From Carboxylicivirga linearis (GTDB lineage: Bacteria; Bacteroidota; Bacteroidia; Bacteroidales; Marinilabiliaceae), in the NCBI RefSeq assembly GCF_018271995.1, contig NZ_JAGUCO010000005.1:186001-250000 (forward strand): DNA of 64,000 bases, in the 5' to 3' direction. The notes beneath the pieces are model-generated. The model was not told where the DNA came from. It worked only from the letters and a program-made list of their open reading frames with translations, and ran no database searches. This document shows, in pieces, positions 34,073 to 43,275 of the stretch; within the stretch, counting starts at the first letter, position 1, and each line of letters begins with the position of its first letter. A program made the position numbers and the translations under genes.

Positions 34073-34360
34073 TTATTCGTCTGGTTTATCTTTAATTGCA
34101 ATGGCATTACCATTAATTAATGCTTGCGCAATTTTTTGATGTGCTGAACTGATAATTCTACCGAATGTCTGGCGACTGATGTTCATTAATTTTGCAGCTT
34201 CCTCCTGATAGAGACCCTCGTAATCAGCTAATCTAATACTTTCGTATTCGTCAAGTGTTAATTCGGTTTCTGTTATATCTCGCAAAGGAACACCTGCAGG
34301 TTTGAAATAGGTAATCGACGGTTTGCCACAGATGTGTCTGTATGTCTTTTTTCTTGGCAT
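34073..34360 (-). CDS. DUF134 helix-turn-helix protein
   Basis: This 95-residue protein has a DUF134 beginning (MPRKKTYRHICGKP) and a helix-turn-helix of the sigma-70 region 4 kind (LTLDEYESIRLADYEGLYQEEAAKLMNISRQTFGRII, placed about residues 33-69, shown in part: EEAAKLMNISRQTFGRII). It probably regulates its own operon with the metal-cluster protein downstream. Two copies of a 17-bp site overlap and precede its start codon, 31 bp apart. Confidence 0.88.
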   Translation of the reverse strand: MPRKKTYRHICGKPSITYFKPAGVPLRDITETELTLDEYESIRLADYEGLYQEEAAKLMNISRQTFGRIISSAHQKIAQALINGNAIAIKDKPDE

Positions 34361-34404
34361 ATGCTAATTATAATGTTGCAAATATAAGCATATGCTCATT
34401 ATAA
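34357..34404. promoter_or_regulatory. Two-site operator candidate of the DUF134 operon
   Basis: GCATATGCTAATTATAA at 34357-34373 and GCATATGCTCATTATAA at 34388-34404 differ by one base. Each holds the palindrome GCATATGC. The 31-bp spacing is close to three helical turns, and the first site overlaps the start codon, so binding by the DUF134 protein would repress the operon. This role is inferred. Confidence 0.6.
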
Positions 34405-34454
34405 ACAAGGGGCATGAGACCTTATTTGTTATAATGAAAGTTGAGAGTTTTTAA

Positions 34455-34994
34455 TTATAAGTTGGTAAAAAAAGAGAAATGTACTTTACCATACTTCTTT
34501 AATTCGCTAAAATTTGGATGATTTTCGAATGATTTTTTGTCGGAATGTTCAAGTATAAATAATCCGTTTTCATTCAATAATTCTTGTTGAAAGAAAAGAT
34601 CCGGAATCGTATCAAATTGTTTCAAATCAAAGGGAGGATCAGCGAAAATAAGATCAAATTTCTCACTGCTTTTCTGCATATATTTAAAAGCATCCGCTTT
34701 AATTGGTCTGATATATTTATCTAATTCCAGTTCTTGAGTTGTTTTTTTTATAAACGAAAAGTGATTATAATTAAATTCCACTGTAGTTATATTTTCACAA
34801 CCTCTGGAAGCAAATTCGTATGAAATACTTCCTGTACCGGCAAAAAGATCTAAAACTTTTAAATCTTCAAAATCTAAACGATTCATTAGAATATTAAACA
34901 AGCTTTCGCGTGCAATGTCTGTTGTAGGGCGAGCCTTAAAACTTTTTGGTGGGGAAAAACGTCGTCCTTTTAAGTATCCACTAATTATACGCAT
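34455..34994 (-). CDS. rsmD: 16S rRNA (guanine(966)-N(2))-methyltransferase RsmD
   Basis: This 179-residue protein begins MRIISGYLKGRRFSPP and then shows RPTTDIARESLFNIL, the SAM-binding VLDLFAGTGSISYE and the catalytic FADPPF motif. These mark RsmD, which methylates G966 of 16S rRNA during 30S assembly. It overlaps the end of the DUF3822 gene by 10 bp and is in the same operon. Confidence 0.92.
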   Translation of the reverse strand: MRIISGYLKGRRFSPPKSFKARPTTDIARESLFNILMNRLDFEDLKVLDLFAGTGSISYEFASRGCENITTVEFNYNHFSFIKKTTQELELDKYIRPIKADAFKYMQKSSEKFDLIFADPPFDLKQFDTIPDLFFQQELLNENGLFILEHSDKKSFENHPNFSELKKYGKVHFSFFTNL

Positions 34995-35839
34995 ATTGCC
35001 AAATTAAATAGATTGTGATGCTCTTGTTTATATTGATCTTTTATTTTTAGTGTATCGCTAAAATTAAAATGATAAGATGGTGTGACAATTTTGGTTTGTC
35101 GTAAGTAGTTTTTTAATGCCAGATAATAAGGATTCTGGCGATCGTATACTCCGTGAAGATGAATACGTGTGTTCTCTGTTGACATTTTTAGCTGTTCAAA
35201 TGTAAACAGGACAAAATAAATAAAATCGTTAGGGGTCGTAAACTTGAACGAGTTGCAAAGCTTCAGAGCTCTTGATTCCATCACTACAATATCAAAGAAG
35301 TGATCATGTAAGTCGATGTGGATACTGTTTTCGTCCTTTTTGTTTTGCGCTGACAATAAACAGCCTTCAACAAAAGGAGAGTGTTGTTGATAAAATGAAA
35401 CAGAATCAAACTGATTTTTTATCAGATGATATAAGAATTTAGGAATCGCAAAGATATTCCATGCGTCAGCCATTTTAATTTTATGCTCCTGTAATTCACA
35501 ATCAACAGAATTGATGCTGTGGTTCAGATTAAATAGTTCCTGTTTTTTTGCGGGATCGTATAAGGCGGTTGGTACCAATGTTGCGTTAGGCGTTTCGATC
35601 ATAAACAATACCTTTTTATAAGGTAAATTCAGGAGTTTTTCAGTAATTAATAATTCCTGTGTTTTGATATGATCAGCACTAGAATCCTTAAATGGAATAT
35701 TGGCATACGCAATATATGTGTTTGTAACAGGGTCTAAAACACAAAAAGAAAGTCCATCCGAAGCAGATCGGATGGACAAAAAATATGAAGTTGTAATGCT
35801 TTCGTCAAACGAAGAGGATACAACGTATGTTTTGGTCAT
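34985..35839 (-). CDS. DUF3822 family protein
   Basis: The ATG at 35837-35839 (MTKTYVVSS) gives 284 residues. The longer frame upstream runs into the neighbouring gene and has no family resemblance. The protein resembles DUF3822, a Bacteroidota family with an actin-like ATPase appearance found just before rsmD. It shows LSIRSASDGLSFCVLD near the start and HIDLHDHFFDIVVME in the middle. No catalytic role is known. The coupling to rsmD is a family-wide pattern as far as I recall. Confidence 0.82.
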   Translation of the reverse strand: MTKTYVVSSSFDESITTSYFLSIRSASDGLSFCVLDPVTNTYIAYANIPFKDSSADHIKTQELLITEKLLNLPYKKVLFMIETPNATLVPTALYDPAKKQELFNLNHSINSVDCELQEHKIKMADAWNIFAIPKFLYHLIKNQFDSVSFYQQHSPFVEGCLLSAQNKKDENSIHIDLHDHFFDIVVMESRALKLCNSFKFTTPNDFIYFVLFTFEQLKMSTENTRIHLHGVYDRQNPYYLALKNYLRQTKIVTPSYHFNFSDTLKIKDQYKQEHHNLFNLAICV

Positions 35840-35843
35840 TGTA

Positions 35844-36473
35844 CTATTCCCAGTTACCAGCATTATTATTTGCTTCCTCCAATGAACCAACTTTAAGACC
35901 AGGATATCTCTCCAATTTTTGAGTCTTATCATTTAAATTAATGATTTCCTGAGCCTCAAGACCATCTAAGTACACGTTGTTATGCACTTTAGCCTCAAAT
36001 ACCTGCACTTTAACTCCTGAACCTGTTTCTACAACTCCGGCGCCCATTTCAAATTTTTCGCCTTCAACAAAAGGAATAAATGGTAATGAATCTACCGAAT
36101 AACCTTCCGGGAACAAAGAGTCTTTAACACTAACACGAATAGTGTCCCTTTTAATAATACCTAAAGCTAAAGCTTTTACTTCAGTCATACCGGCTTCCAA
36201 CATACTGTCAGTCAAACTACCTTCTTTTCTAATTAATGGTAGAGAGTCGTTTTTGATAAAACTGATCAAAGTGTCGAAACTTCCTGTATATTTGTTGTAA
36301 ACAGACTTGTATGCAACCTGCGCATCACGAGTAAGCATCAATTTTTCCACATTCGCATCTTTTCTCATTTCATGAGCTTCCTGAAAGCGGATTGGTTTTT
36401 GAATACTCTCAACACACAAATAGCCTAAAGCAATAATAGCAACTGTAAGGACAATCTGAATCACTGTTTTCAT
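35844..36473 (-). CDS. Membrane-anchored hypothetical protein
   Basis: This 209-residue protein has one N-terminal membrane anchor (IQIVLTVAIIALGYLCVESI) and then a short coiled helix. A mixed region follows with no Cys or catalytic motif that I can name. I recognise it only as a type of conserved protein found next to DUF3822 in this phylum. It ends 4 bp before the DUF3822 ATG, so it is likely the first gene of the rsmD operon and may be an envelope-biogenesis factor, which is a guess. Confidence 0.6.
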   Translation of the reverse strand: MKTVIQIVLTVAIIALGYLCVESIQKPIRFQEAHEMRKDANVEKLMLTRDAQVAYKSVYNKYTGSFDTLISFIKNDSLPLIRKEGSLTDSMLEAGMTEVKALALGIIKRDTIRVSVKDSLFPEGYSVDSLPFIPFVEGEKFEMGAGVVETGSGVKVQVFEAKVHNNVYLDGLEAQEIINLNDKTQKLERYPGLKVGSLEEANNNAGNWE

Positions 36474-36562
36474 TATCTTCGGATTTTTGTTTTAGTTTGA
36501 ATGCCCAAAGTTAAAAAAAAAATCAAATTACGATTTTTTCCGGGGCTTTATCTACATTAAAA

Positions 36563-37987
36563 ATGCTAAATAAACATATAAGTAACTTAATTCTTGAAGG
36601 GTTTAACTTTGAACCAACACCTTCTCAACAAAAATTAATTGGGGGATTAGGTGATTTTGTCATGTCTGAAGAACAAGAAAGTGTCTGTTTAATAAAAGGA
36701 TATGCAGGTACAGGTAAGACCAGCTTGATGAAGGCGTTCACAGATGTGTTGGAAAAGCTTGAAATACCGTTTCAGCAAATGGCACCTACCGGAAGAGCTG
36801 CAAAAGTTTTAAGTAGCTATACCGGAAAGCCTGCCTATACCATTCATAAACAAATTTACCGTCGCGAATCCTCAAATGATGATTTTAGTAATTTTCATTT
36901 AAACTTCAATAAGTCGAAAGATGCCATCTTTATAATTGATGAAGCATCAATGATATCAAACAGCAGTTTAGAATATACCACTTTTGGATCGGGAAGGCTT
37001 TTAGAAGATGTGTTGAATTTTGTATTTGGGAAAGGAAATTGTAAACTAATTCTCATAGGTGATGTGGCACAGTTGCCTCCTGTGGGCTTTGAAGATAGTC
37101 CGGCCTTAGATAAAGATAACCTAAGAAGCTTGGGCTTGCATGTTCAGGATTACTTTTTAAGTGAAGTGGTGAGGCAAGAAGAGAATAGTGGTATACTTTA
37201 TAATGCTACTAAATTACGCTTAGCTTTAAATGAATCTTTTTTTGAACCTACATTCCCAGAATTAGAAGCTAAGAATTTTGCAGATTTTAAGAGAATATCC
37301 GGAGAAGAGTTGATTGATGAACTGAATTGGTGTCAGGAAAATTATGGTTTAGATGAAACTCTGGTTGTGTGCCGATCTAATAAAAGAGCAAATCTGTTTA
37401 ATCAGGGAATACGAAATTCAATTTTGTATCGTGAGGAGGAATTGACTGTTACGGATCATTTATTGATAGTTAAAAATAATTATCATTGGCTAAAAGATAG
37501 TAAAGAGGCTGATTTTATTGCCAACGGTGATATTGCAGAGGTGATACGTATTAACGGGTATGAGGAATTGTATGATAGAAGGTTTGCTAATGTTACGGTT
37601 CGGTTATCAGATTACAAACTACTTGAGATTGATGCCAAAATTGTATTAGACGCTCTTCATTCCGATACCGCTGGCTTCTCTCGCGAAGAGCAGGAAGCTT
37701 TTTTTAAAACTGTAATGGAAGATTATCAATTTGAAAGATCAAAGCGAAAACAATATGAAGAACTGAAGAAAAACCCTTATTATAATGCCTTGCAAGTTAA
37801 GTATGCCTATGCTATGACCTGTCATAAATCGCAGGGTGGACAGTGGAAAGCGGTTTTTATTGATCAAGGTTATGTGCCGGAAGAACAAATGGGAAAAGGA
37901 TATTTTCGGTGGTTATATACAGCTATCACCCGTGCTACAGAAAGAGTGTATTTGGTTAATTTCAAAGATGAATTCTTTGCAAAATAG
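36563..37987 (+). CDS. RecD2-like ATP-dependent DNA helicase
   Basis: This 474-residue superfamily 1B helicase has Walker A GYAGTGKTSLMKAF at about 43-56, motif II FIIDEASM, motif III LIGDVAQLPPV, and the C-terminal UvrD_C_2 region YAMTCHKSQGGQW and LYTAITRATERVYL. It is much shorter than RecD2 (about 720) and lacks the N-terminal helix-hairpin-helix part, but this short form is common in Bacteroidota. It would unwind DNA 5' to 3' during repair or replication. It is monocistronic, with a terminator after it. Confidence 0.87.
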   Translation: MLNKHISNLILEGFNFEPTPSQQKLIGGLGDFVMSEEQESVCLIKGYAGTGKTSLMKAFTDVLEKLEIPFQQMAPTGRAAKVLSSYTGKPAYTIHKQIYRRESSNDDFSNFHLNFNKSKDAIFIIDEASMISNSSLEYTTFGSGRLLEDVLNFVFGKGNCKLILIGDVAQLPPVGFEDSPALDKDNLRSLGLHVQDYFLSEVVRQEENSGILYNATKLRLALNESFFEPTFPELEAKNFADFKRISGEELIDELNWCQENYGLDETLVVCRSNKRANLFNQGIRNSILYREEELTVTDHLLIVKNNYHWLKDSKEADFIANGDIAEVIRINGYEELYDRRFANVTVRLSDYKLLEIDAKIVLDALHSDTAGFSREEQEAFFKTVMEDYQFERSKRKQYEELKKNPYYNALQVKYAYAMTCHKSQGGQWKAVFIDQGYVPEEQMGKGYFRWLYTAITRATERVYLVNFKDEFFAK

Positions 37988-37997
37988 AAACAAAAAA

Positions 37998-38022
37998 AAA
38001 CTCCGCTATTGCGGAGTTTTTA
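37998..38022. terminator. Bidirectional terminator between the helicase and phosphohexomutase genes
   Basis: AAACTCCGC and GCGGAGTTT enclose TATT, with A's before and T's after. Confidence 0.85.
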
Positions 38023-38041
38023 GTAGTATGTTTAATGAAAA

Positions 38042-39787
38042 TTAAATTCCAAGGTCTTTAGCAATATTGCCAATAATCTCATCAGCTTTTTCATTTGCTG
38101 CGTAATATTCATCTTTACTGTTCATAGGAACCTGAACTTCGAAGTAAAACTTGATTTTAGGTTCGGTACCTGAAGGACGAACAGATACTTTGTATCCTTT
38201 TTCGGTAAAGAATTGAAGCACGTTTGAAGTTCCTGGTAAATCAATAGCTTCATCTTTTCCTTCTAAGACGTACTGAGCATTAAGTTTAGAATAGTCTTTG
38301 ATGATACTTACTTTATCACCACCTAAAGTTTGTGGAGGTGTAGATCTAAAGTCTTGCATGATTTGCTTGATTTCATCAGCGCCACTCTTACCTTCACGAA
38401 CAATGTAAATCATTTTTTCTTTTGAGAATCCGTATTCCATGTAAATGTCTTGCAATACGTCAAATAATGATTTACCATTGTCTTTAGCCCAGGCAGCAAT
38501 TTCAGCGGTAATTGTAATTGCGGCAACAGCATCTTTATCGCGTACATAATCACCAGGTAAGAAACCGTATGATTCTTCACCTCCGCATATATATTTTTTC
38601 TTGCCTTCCAAATCGCGAATTACTTTTGCAATCCATTTGAATCCGGTATAGACATCAAAATATTCAACTTCATTTTTAACAGCAATCTCTTTGATAAGCT
38701 CAGAAGTAACAATTGTTTTTACAATGTACTCTTTACCGGTTAAGCGACCTTGCTCTTTCCATTTTTTTAAGATATACCATGTCAGAAGGGTAGCAGTTTG
38801 GTTACCATTAACCAAAACAAATTCTCCTTTTTCATTTCTAACAGCAATACCCAATCGATCACTGTCTGGATCTGATGCCATTACCAGATCAGCATCCGTT
38901 TCGTTGGCTTTATTCAAGGCCATTTCAAGTGCTGCTGGTTCTTCAGGGTTTGGAGAAACTACTGTTGGAAAATCTCCACTAACCACATCTTGCTCCGGTA
39001 CATTAATAACGTTTTCAAAACCACAACGACGTAATGCCGCAGGAATCATCTTAACTCCAGTACCATGGATTGGCGAATAAACAATTTTAAGATCTTTGTT
39101 GCGATCAATAACTTCCTGATCAAGCACTAATGATTGAACCTGATCAAGGAATTGGTTATCCATATCTTCACCCAATATCTCAATCAACTCTTTATTACCA
39201 TCAAATTTGATGTCGTTAACAGAAGTAATATCGTTTACTTCATCAATTACATTAGTATCGTGTGGCGCTGTTAATTGTGCACCATCATTCCAATAAGCCT
39301 TGTAGCCATTGTATGCTTTAGGGTTGTGTGAAGCTGTGATAATAACACCACTCTGACATCCTAACTGACGGATAGCATATGAAATTTCAGGAGTAGGACG
39401 TAAATCTTCAAATAAGTAAGCCTTAATTCCGTTGGCACTGAAAATATCAGCAACCACTTCGGCAAAAAGTCTGCTGTTATTACGACAATCATAGCCAATA
39501 ACAACGCTTTTCTCACTTGCATCAGCAAATTCTTTATTAATGTAATTGGCTAATCCTTGAGTGGCTGCTCCAACGGTATAACGATTCATGCGGTTTGAGC
39601 CAGGGCCCATGATTCCACGTAAGCCACCTGTTCCGAACTCTAAATCCTTATAAAATGAGTCGATAAGAGATGTTTTATCCTCATTGTCCATCATTTGTTT
39701 GATGGCACTTTTTGTTTCTTCATCATAAGCACCATCCAACCATGATTGTGCTTTTTCTAATACTGAGTTTAATACTTCCTTTTGCAT
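38042..39787 (-). CDS. Phosphoglucomutase/phosphomannomutase
   Basis: This 581-residue alpha-D-phosphohexomutase interconverts hexose 1- and 6-phosphates. The phosphoserine loop is ITASHNPKAYNGYK, the metal loop DPDSDRLGIA, the sugar loop GGEESYGF and the phosphate-binding loop RPSGTEPKIKFY. The early segment GTGGLRGIMGPGSNRMN is also typical. It lies after rfbD with 24 bp between, in the operon for nucleotide-sugar genes, and could supply glucose 1-phosphate to RfbA and to UDP-glucose synthesis. Confidence 0.9.
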   Translation of the reverse strand: MQKEVLNSVLEKAQSWLDGAYDEETKSAIKQMMDNEDKTSLIDSFYKDLEFGTGGLRGIMGPGSNRMNRYTVGAATQGLANYINKEFADASEKSVVIGYDCRNNSRLFAEVVADIFSANGIKAYLFEDLRPTPEISYAIRQLGCQSGVIITASHNPKAYNGYKAYWNDGAQLTAPHDTNVIDEVNDITSVNDIKFDGNKELIEILGEDMDNQFLDQVQSLVLDQEVIDRNKDLKIVYSPIHGTGVKMIPAALRRCGFENVINVPEQDVVSGDFPTVVSPNPEEPAALEMALNKANETDADLVMASDPDSDRLGIAVRNEKGEFVLVNGNQTATLLTWYILKKWKEQGRLTGKEYIVKTIVTSELIKEIAVKNEVEYFDVYTGFKWIAKVIRDLEGKKKYICGGEESYGFLPGDYVRDKDAVAAITITAEIAAWAKDNGKSLFDVLQDIYMEYGFSKEKMIYIVREGKSGADEIKQIMQDFRSTPPQTLGGDKVSIIKDYSKLNAQYVLEGKDEAIDLPGTSNVLQFFTEKGYKVSVRPSGTEPKIKFYFEVQVPMNSKDEYYAANEKADEIIGNIAKDLGI

Positions 39788-39811
39788 CTTTCTTAAAATA
39801 CAGTTGTTAGA

Positions 39812-40684
39812 TTACTGATTAATTAGTGCTATACATTCCTTTAAACTGTCTTTCCAGTATGGAATGTCAACATTATAGATTGTTTTGATTTTGGTCTTGT
39901 TTAAAACACTGTAATGCGGCCTAGGTGCAGCAGTCGGATAATCTTTGCTTTCTATTGGCTTTACATTGCAGTTTATATTTGCAATTTCGTGAATGGTCTT
40001 GGTAAAATCAAACCATGAACAAACACCTTCGTTGCTATAGTGATATATGCCACTCTGAAAAGGAATGGCTAAGTTAATGTCTTTTTCAATAATATAAAGA
40101 ATAACTTTAGCTAAGTCGCGAGCATAAGTTGGGGTGCCAACCTGATCGAAAATTACATTCAGCTCATCTCTTTCATTTCCCAGCTTCATCATGGTTTTAA
40201 CAAAGTTATTTCCAAACGAAGAATACAACCAGGACGTTCTAAGAACGATAGATTCCGAATTTTCTTTTAACAGGGCCAATTCACCATCAAGTTTCGTTTT
40301 TCCATAAACAGAATTAGGAGATGTTTGATCTTCCTCAGAGTATGGTTTGAAGTTACTACCATCAAATACATAATCAGTTGAAACATGTATCACTTTAGCA
40401 TTTATCTCTGAAGAACTTTTTCCAATAGTTTTAATAGCTTGATTGTTAATTATATCGGCTAAATCCTTATCCGTCTCAGCTTTATCAACAGCAGTATAAG
40501 CAGTACAATTAATAATATAATCAAAGGAGTCTGAAGTAATTTTATTTTTCAAAGCTACTTGATTGGTAACATCCAATGATTCTATAGTTGTGAATGTAAA
40601 TTTGGCTTCACGGAATTGGTGATACAATTCTTTTATTTCATTGCCTAATTGTCCTTCAGAACCAATAACCAAAATCTTCTTCAT
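39812..40684 (-). CDS. rfbD: dTDP-4-dehydrorhamnose reductase
   Basis: This 290-residue extended SDR has the NADPH motif IGSEGQLGNEI, the STDYVFDGS segment and the YxxxK catalytic pair in VYGKTKLDGE. The C-terminal PRPHYSVLNKTK carries the usual substrate contacts. It catalyses the final step to dTDP-L-rhamnose. It follows rfbC by 3 bp and so is cotranslated with it. Confidence 0.93.
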   Translation of the reverse strand: MKKILVIGSEGQLGNEIKELYHQFREAKFTFTTIESLDVTNQVALKNKITSDSFDYIINCTAYTAVDKAETDKDLADIINNQAIKTIGKSSSEINAKVIHVSTDYVFDGSNFKPYSEEDQTSPNSVYGKTKLDGELALLKENSESIVLRTSWLYSSFGNNFVKTMMKLGNERDELNVIFDQVGTPTYARDLAKVILYIIEKDINLAIPFQSGIYHYSNEGVCSWFDFTKTIHEIANINCNVKPIESKDYPTAAPRPHYSVLNKTKIKTIYNVDIPYWKDSLKECIALINQ

Positions 40685-40687
40685 AAT

Positions 40688-41239
40688 TTAAACAAAATTA
40701 TATTCAGCTTCTCTTAGAGTAGGTAAAATACCATCTTTCTGAGAAATGATGATTTTATCTTGCGGAATTTTCCAGTCGATATTCAACTGAGTATCGTTAT
40801 AGGCCAAGCCTCTTTCTGCTTCTCGATTATAGTAATTATCACATTTGTACATAAAAATGGCTGTTTCGCTTAAAACTGAAAAACCATGGGCAAAACCTTG
40901 AGGAATAAAAAACTGTGTTTTATTTTTAGCTGATAATTCTATTGAAAAGCTTTGACCAAAAGTTGGTGACTTTATTCTTAGGTCAACTGCAACATCTAAC
41001 ACTTTACCTTCAATAACCTGTACTAATTTAGATTGAGCAAAAGGAGCTAATTGGTAATGTAATCCTCTTACTGTACCGTAGCACGATTTAGATATGTTAT
41101 CCTGAACAAAGTGGGGGAGTACTTCATTTTCAAAATATCTGTTTTCGTTATATGATTCCATAAAGAAACCACGGTCGTCAGCGAATACTTGGGGTTGAAT
41201 AATTACTAAACCAGGAATATGTGTTTTTTCAATTTTCAT
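40688..41239 (-). CDS. rfbC: dTDP-4-dehydrorhamnose 3,5-epimerase
   Basis: This 183-residue cupin has the family's FADDRGFFMESYNE, VRGLHYQLAPFAQSKLVQV with the catalytic His, VDLRIKSPTFGQ, and PQGFAHGFSVLS. The conserved Tyr lies in KCDNYYNREAE. It converts dTDP-4-keto-6-deoxyglucose to the L-lyxo form. It lies between rfbA and rfbD in the standard order. Confidence 0.94.
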   Translation of the reverse strand: MKIEKTHIPGLVIIQPQVFADDRGFFMESYNENRYFENEVLPHFVQDNISKSCYGTVRGLHYQLAPFAQSKLVQVIEGKVLDVAVDLRIKSPTFGQSFSIELSAKNKTQFFIPQGFAHGFSVLSETAIFMYKCDNYYNREAERGLAYNDTQLNIDWKIPQDKIIISQKDGILPTLREAEYNFV

Positions 41240-41308
41240 TTAATATTTCTTGAGCTGCAAAAATAACAATGCATTATTAAAATCGAGTAATTAATAAACG
41301 ATTCGTTG

Positions 41309-42181
41309 TTATTTTGCCAAACGAATTAGGTATTGACCGTATTCGTTTTTCTTTAGCGGTTCAGCTAACTTTAGTAATTGGTCTCGGTTGATATACCCTT
41401 TAGTGAATGCAATTTCTTCTATACAAGCAACTTTTAATCCCTGACGATTTTCAATGGTTGATATAAAATTACTTGCCTGAAGTAAACTATCGTGCGTTCC
41501 GGTATCTAACCAGGCAGTTCCTCTACCTAATTGACTTAGTTGAAGTCTCTTTTCGTTTAAATAAAGCATATTAAGGTCTGTAATCTCCAGTTCACCACGT
41601 TTGGAAGGCTTTAAACTTTTGGCTTTCTCAACTACATCGTTAGGATAAAAGTACAATCCTGTTACTGCATAATTTGATTTTGGCTTTTCAGGTTTTTCTT
41701 CAATTGAAGTTACCATTCCTGAAGAATCAAAGTCAGCAACTCCATATCTTTCCGGATCGGTAACATAGTACCCAAAAACAACCGCTGCATCTTCAGTTTT
41801 AGTTACTTTCGATAAGGTTTCACTAAAACCATAGCTGTAGAAGATATTATCACCTAGTACCATGGCAACGTCACTATCGCCAATAAATTCTTCGCCAATA
41901 ATAAAAGCTTGAGCCAATCCATCTGGTGATGGTTGTTCTGCATAGCTAATTTTAAGTCCTAAATCAGATCCGTCTCCAAAAAGGTTTTCATATAATGGCA
42001 GGTCATGTGGTGTGCTAATTATTAGTATTTCACGAATATTAGCAAGCATTAAAACCGATAAAGGATAATAAATCATTGGTTTGTCATATACCGGGATGAT
42101 TTGCTTTGAAATGCTTTTTGTTGCCGGGTATAATCTAGTACCCGAGCCACCTGCTAATATTATTCCTTTTCTTTGCTTCAT
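41309..42181 (-). CDS. rfbA: Glucose-1-phosphate thymidylyltransferase
   Basis: This 290-residue nucleotidyltransferase has the start [29 protein letters not shown], the metal-site VLGDNIFY, and [11 protein letters not shown]. It makes dTDP-glucose. The dehydratase rfbB that should follow in the pathway is not found in this window, so this operon depends on a copy elsewhere. Confidence 0.95.
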   Translation of the reverse strand: MKQRKGIILAGGSGTRLYPATKSISKQIIPVYDKPMIYYPLSVLMLANIREILIISTPHDLPLYENLFGDGSDLGLKISYAEQPSPDGLAQAFIIGEEFIGDSDVAMVLGDNIFYSYGFSETLSKVTKTEDAAVVFGYYVTDPERYGVADFDSSGMVTSIEEKPEKPKSNYAVTGLYFYPNDVVEKAKSLKPSKRGELEITDLNMLYLNEKRLQLSQLGRGTAWLDTGTHDSLLQASNFISTIENRQGLKVACIEEIAFTKGYINRDQLLKLAEPLKKNEYGQYLIRLAK

Positions 42182-42204
42182 TGGATTTACATTTAATTAA
42201 GGAT

Positions 42205-43164
42205 TTATTTTCTCGTCCAGCCACTTTTTAAAAGACCATCGAAATATTCAATTGTTTTGGTTAAACCTTCACGAAGCTGTACTTTGGGCTCCCAGTCATT
42301 TAACTCTTTTTTAGCCAATGATATGTCTGGCTGGCGTTGAGTAGGGTCATCTGCTGGTAAAGGTTGGTTTGTTAACTTAGATTTCGAATTCGTTAGATCA
42401 ATGATTTCATTAGCCAGTTCAATCATTGTAAATTCATTTGGGTTTCCAATATTAACGGGCCCGTTAAATTCTTTTCTGCTTCCCATCATTCGAATCATTC
42501 CTTCCACTAAATCATCAACGTATTGGAAACTTCTGGTTTGTTTGCCATCCCCAAAAATAGTTATGTCTTCTCCTAATAAAGCCTGAACTATAAAGTTAGA
42601 TACAACTCTTCCATCTTCAGGATTCATTCTTGGACCATAGGTGTTGAATATTCGTATAATTTTAATATCAACATCATTTTGCTCGTGATAATTAACAAAA
42701 AGACTCTCTGCACAACGTTTTCCTTCGTCATAACATGATCTGATACCAATTGGATTTACATTTCCCCAATAAGTTTCTGGTTGAGGATGAATCAGAGGGT
42801 CTCCATAAACCTCGCTGGTAGAAGCTTGTAATATGCGTGCTTTAATTCGCTTAGCTAAGCCCAGCATATTAATGGCTCCCATAACGGAAGTTTTAATGGT
42901 TTTGATTGAATTATATTGATAATGAACTGGTGATGCCGGACATGCCAGATTATAAATCTCATCCACCTCAATAAAATAAGGATGGGTCACATCATGGCGA
43001 ATCAATTCAAAGTAAGGATTGTCAAGCAGGTGCACTATATTATCTTTTGCGCCAGTAAAGTAATTGTCCATACAAATTACTTCATTCCCTTCATTCAGCA
43101 ATCTTTCGCATAAATGAGATCCTATAAATCCAGCTCCACCAGTAATTAAAATTCTTTTCTTCAT
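42205..43164 (-). CDS. uxs: UDP-glucuronate decarboxylase (UDP-xylose synthase)
   Basis: This 319-residue SDR has [38 protein letters not shown] and the YxxxK in [29 protein letters not shown] is the diagnostic segment of UXS1-like enzymes, which turn UDP-glucuronate into UDP-xylose. Its substrate would come from ugd immediately upstream. It is followed by rfbA after 23 bp. Confidence 0.93.
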   Translation of the reverse strand: MKKRILITGGAGFIGSHLCERLLNEGNEVICMDNYFTGAKDNIVHLLDNPYFELIRHDVTHPYFIEVDEIYNLACPASPVHYQYNSIKTIKTSVMGAINMLGLAKRIKARILQASTSEVYGDPLIHPQPETYWGNVNPIGIRSCYDEGKRCAESLFVNYHEQNDVDIKIIRIFNTYGPRMNPEDGRVVSNFIVQALLGEDITIFGDGKQTRSFQYVDDLVEGMIRMMGSRKEFNGPVNIGNPNEFTMIELANEIIDLTNSKSKLTNQPLPADDPTQRQPDISLAKKELNDWEPKVQLREGLTKTIEYFDGLLKSGWTRK

Positions 43165-43225
43165 GGATGATTAGATAAAATGTCTATGATATTGATTAAT
43201 GCAATATTAGGAAAATAAAAATAAA

Positions 43226-43254
43226 AAAGTCTGGAATCAAAAATCCAGACTTAA
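43226..43254 (-). terminator. Terminator between ugd and uxs
   Basis: On the minus strand AAGTCTGGA and TCCAGACTT pair around TTTTTGAT and are followed by TTTTATTTTT. It should separate ugd from the uxs-rfb genes or lower their readthrough. Confidence 0.75.
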
Positions 43255-43275
43255 TTGTATTGTAATGAATAATAT

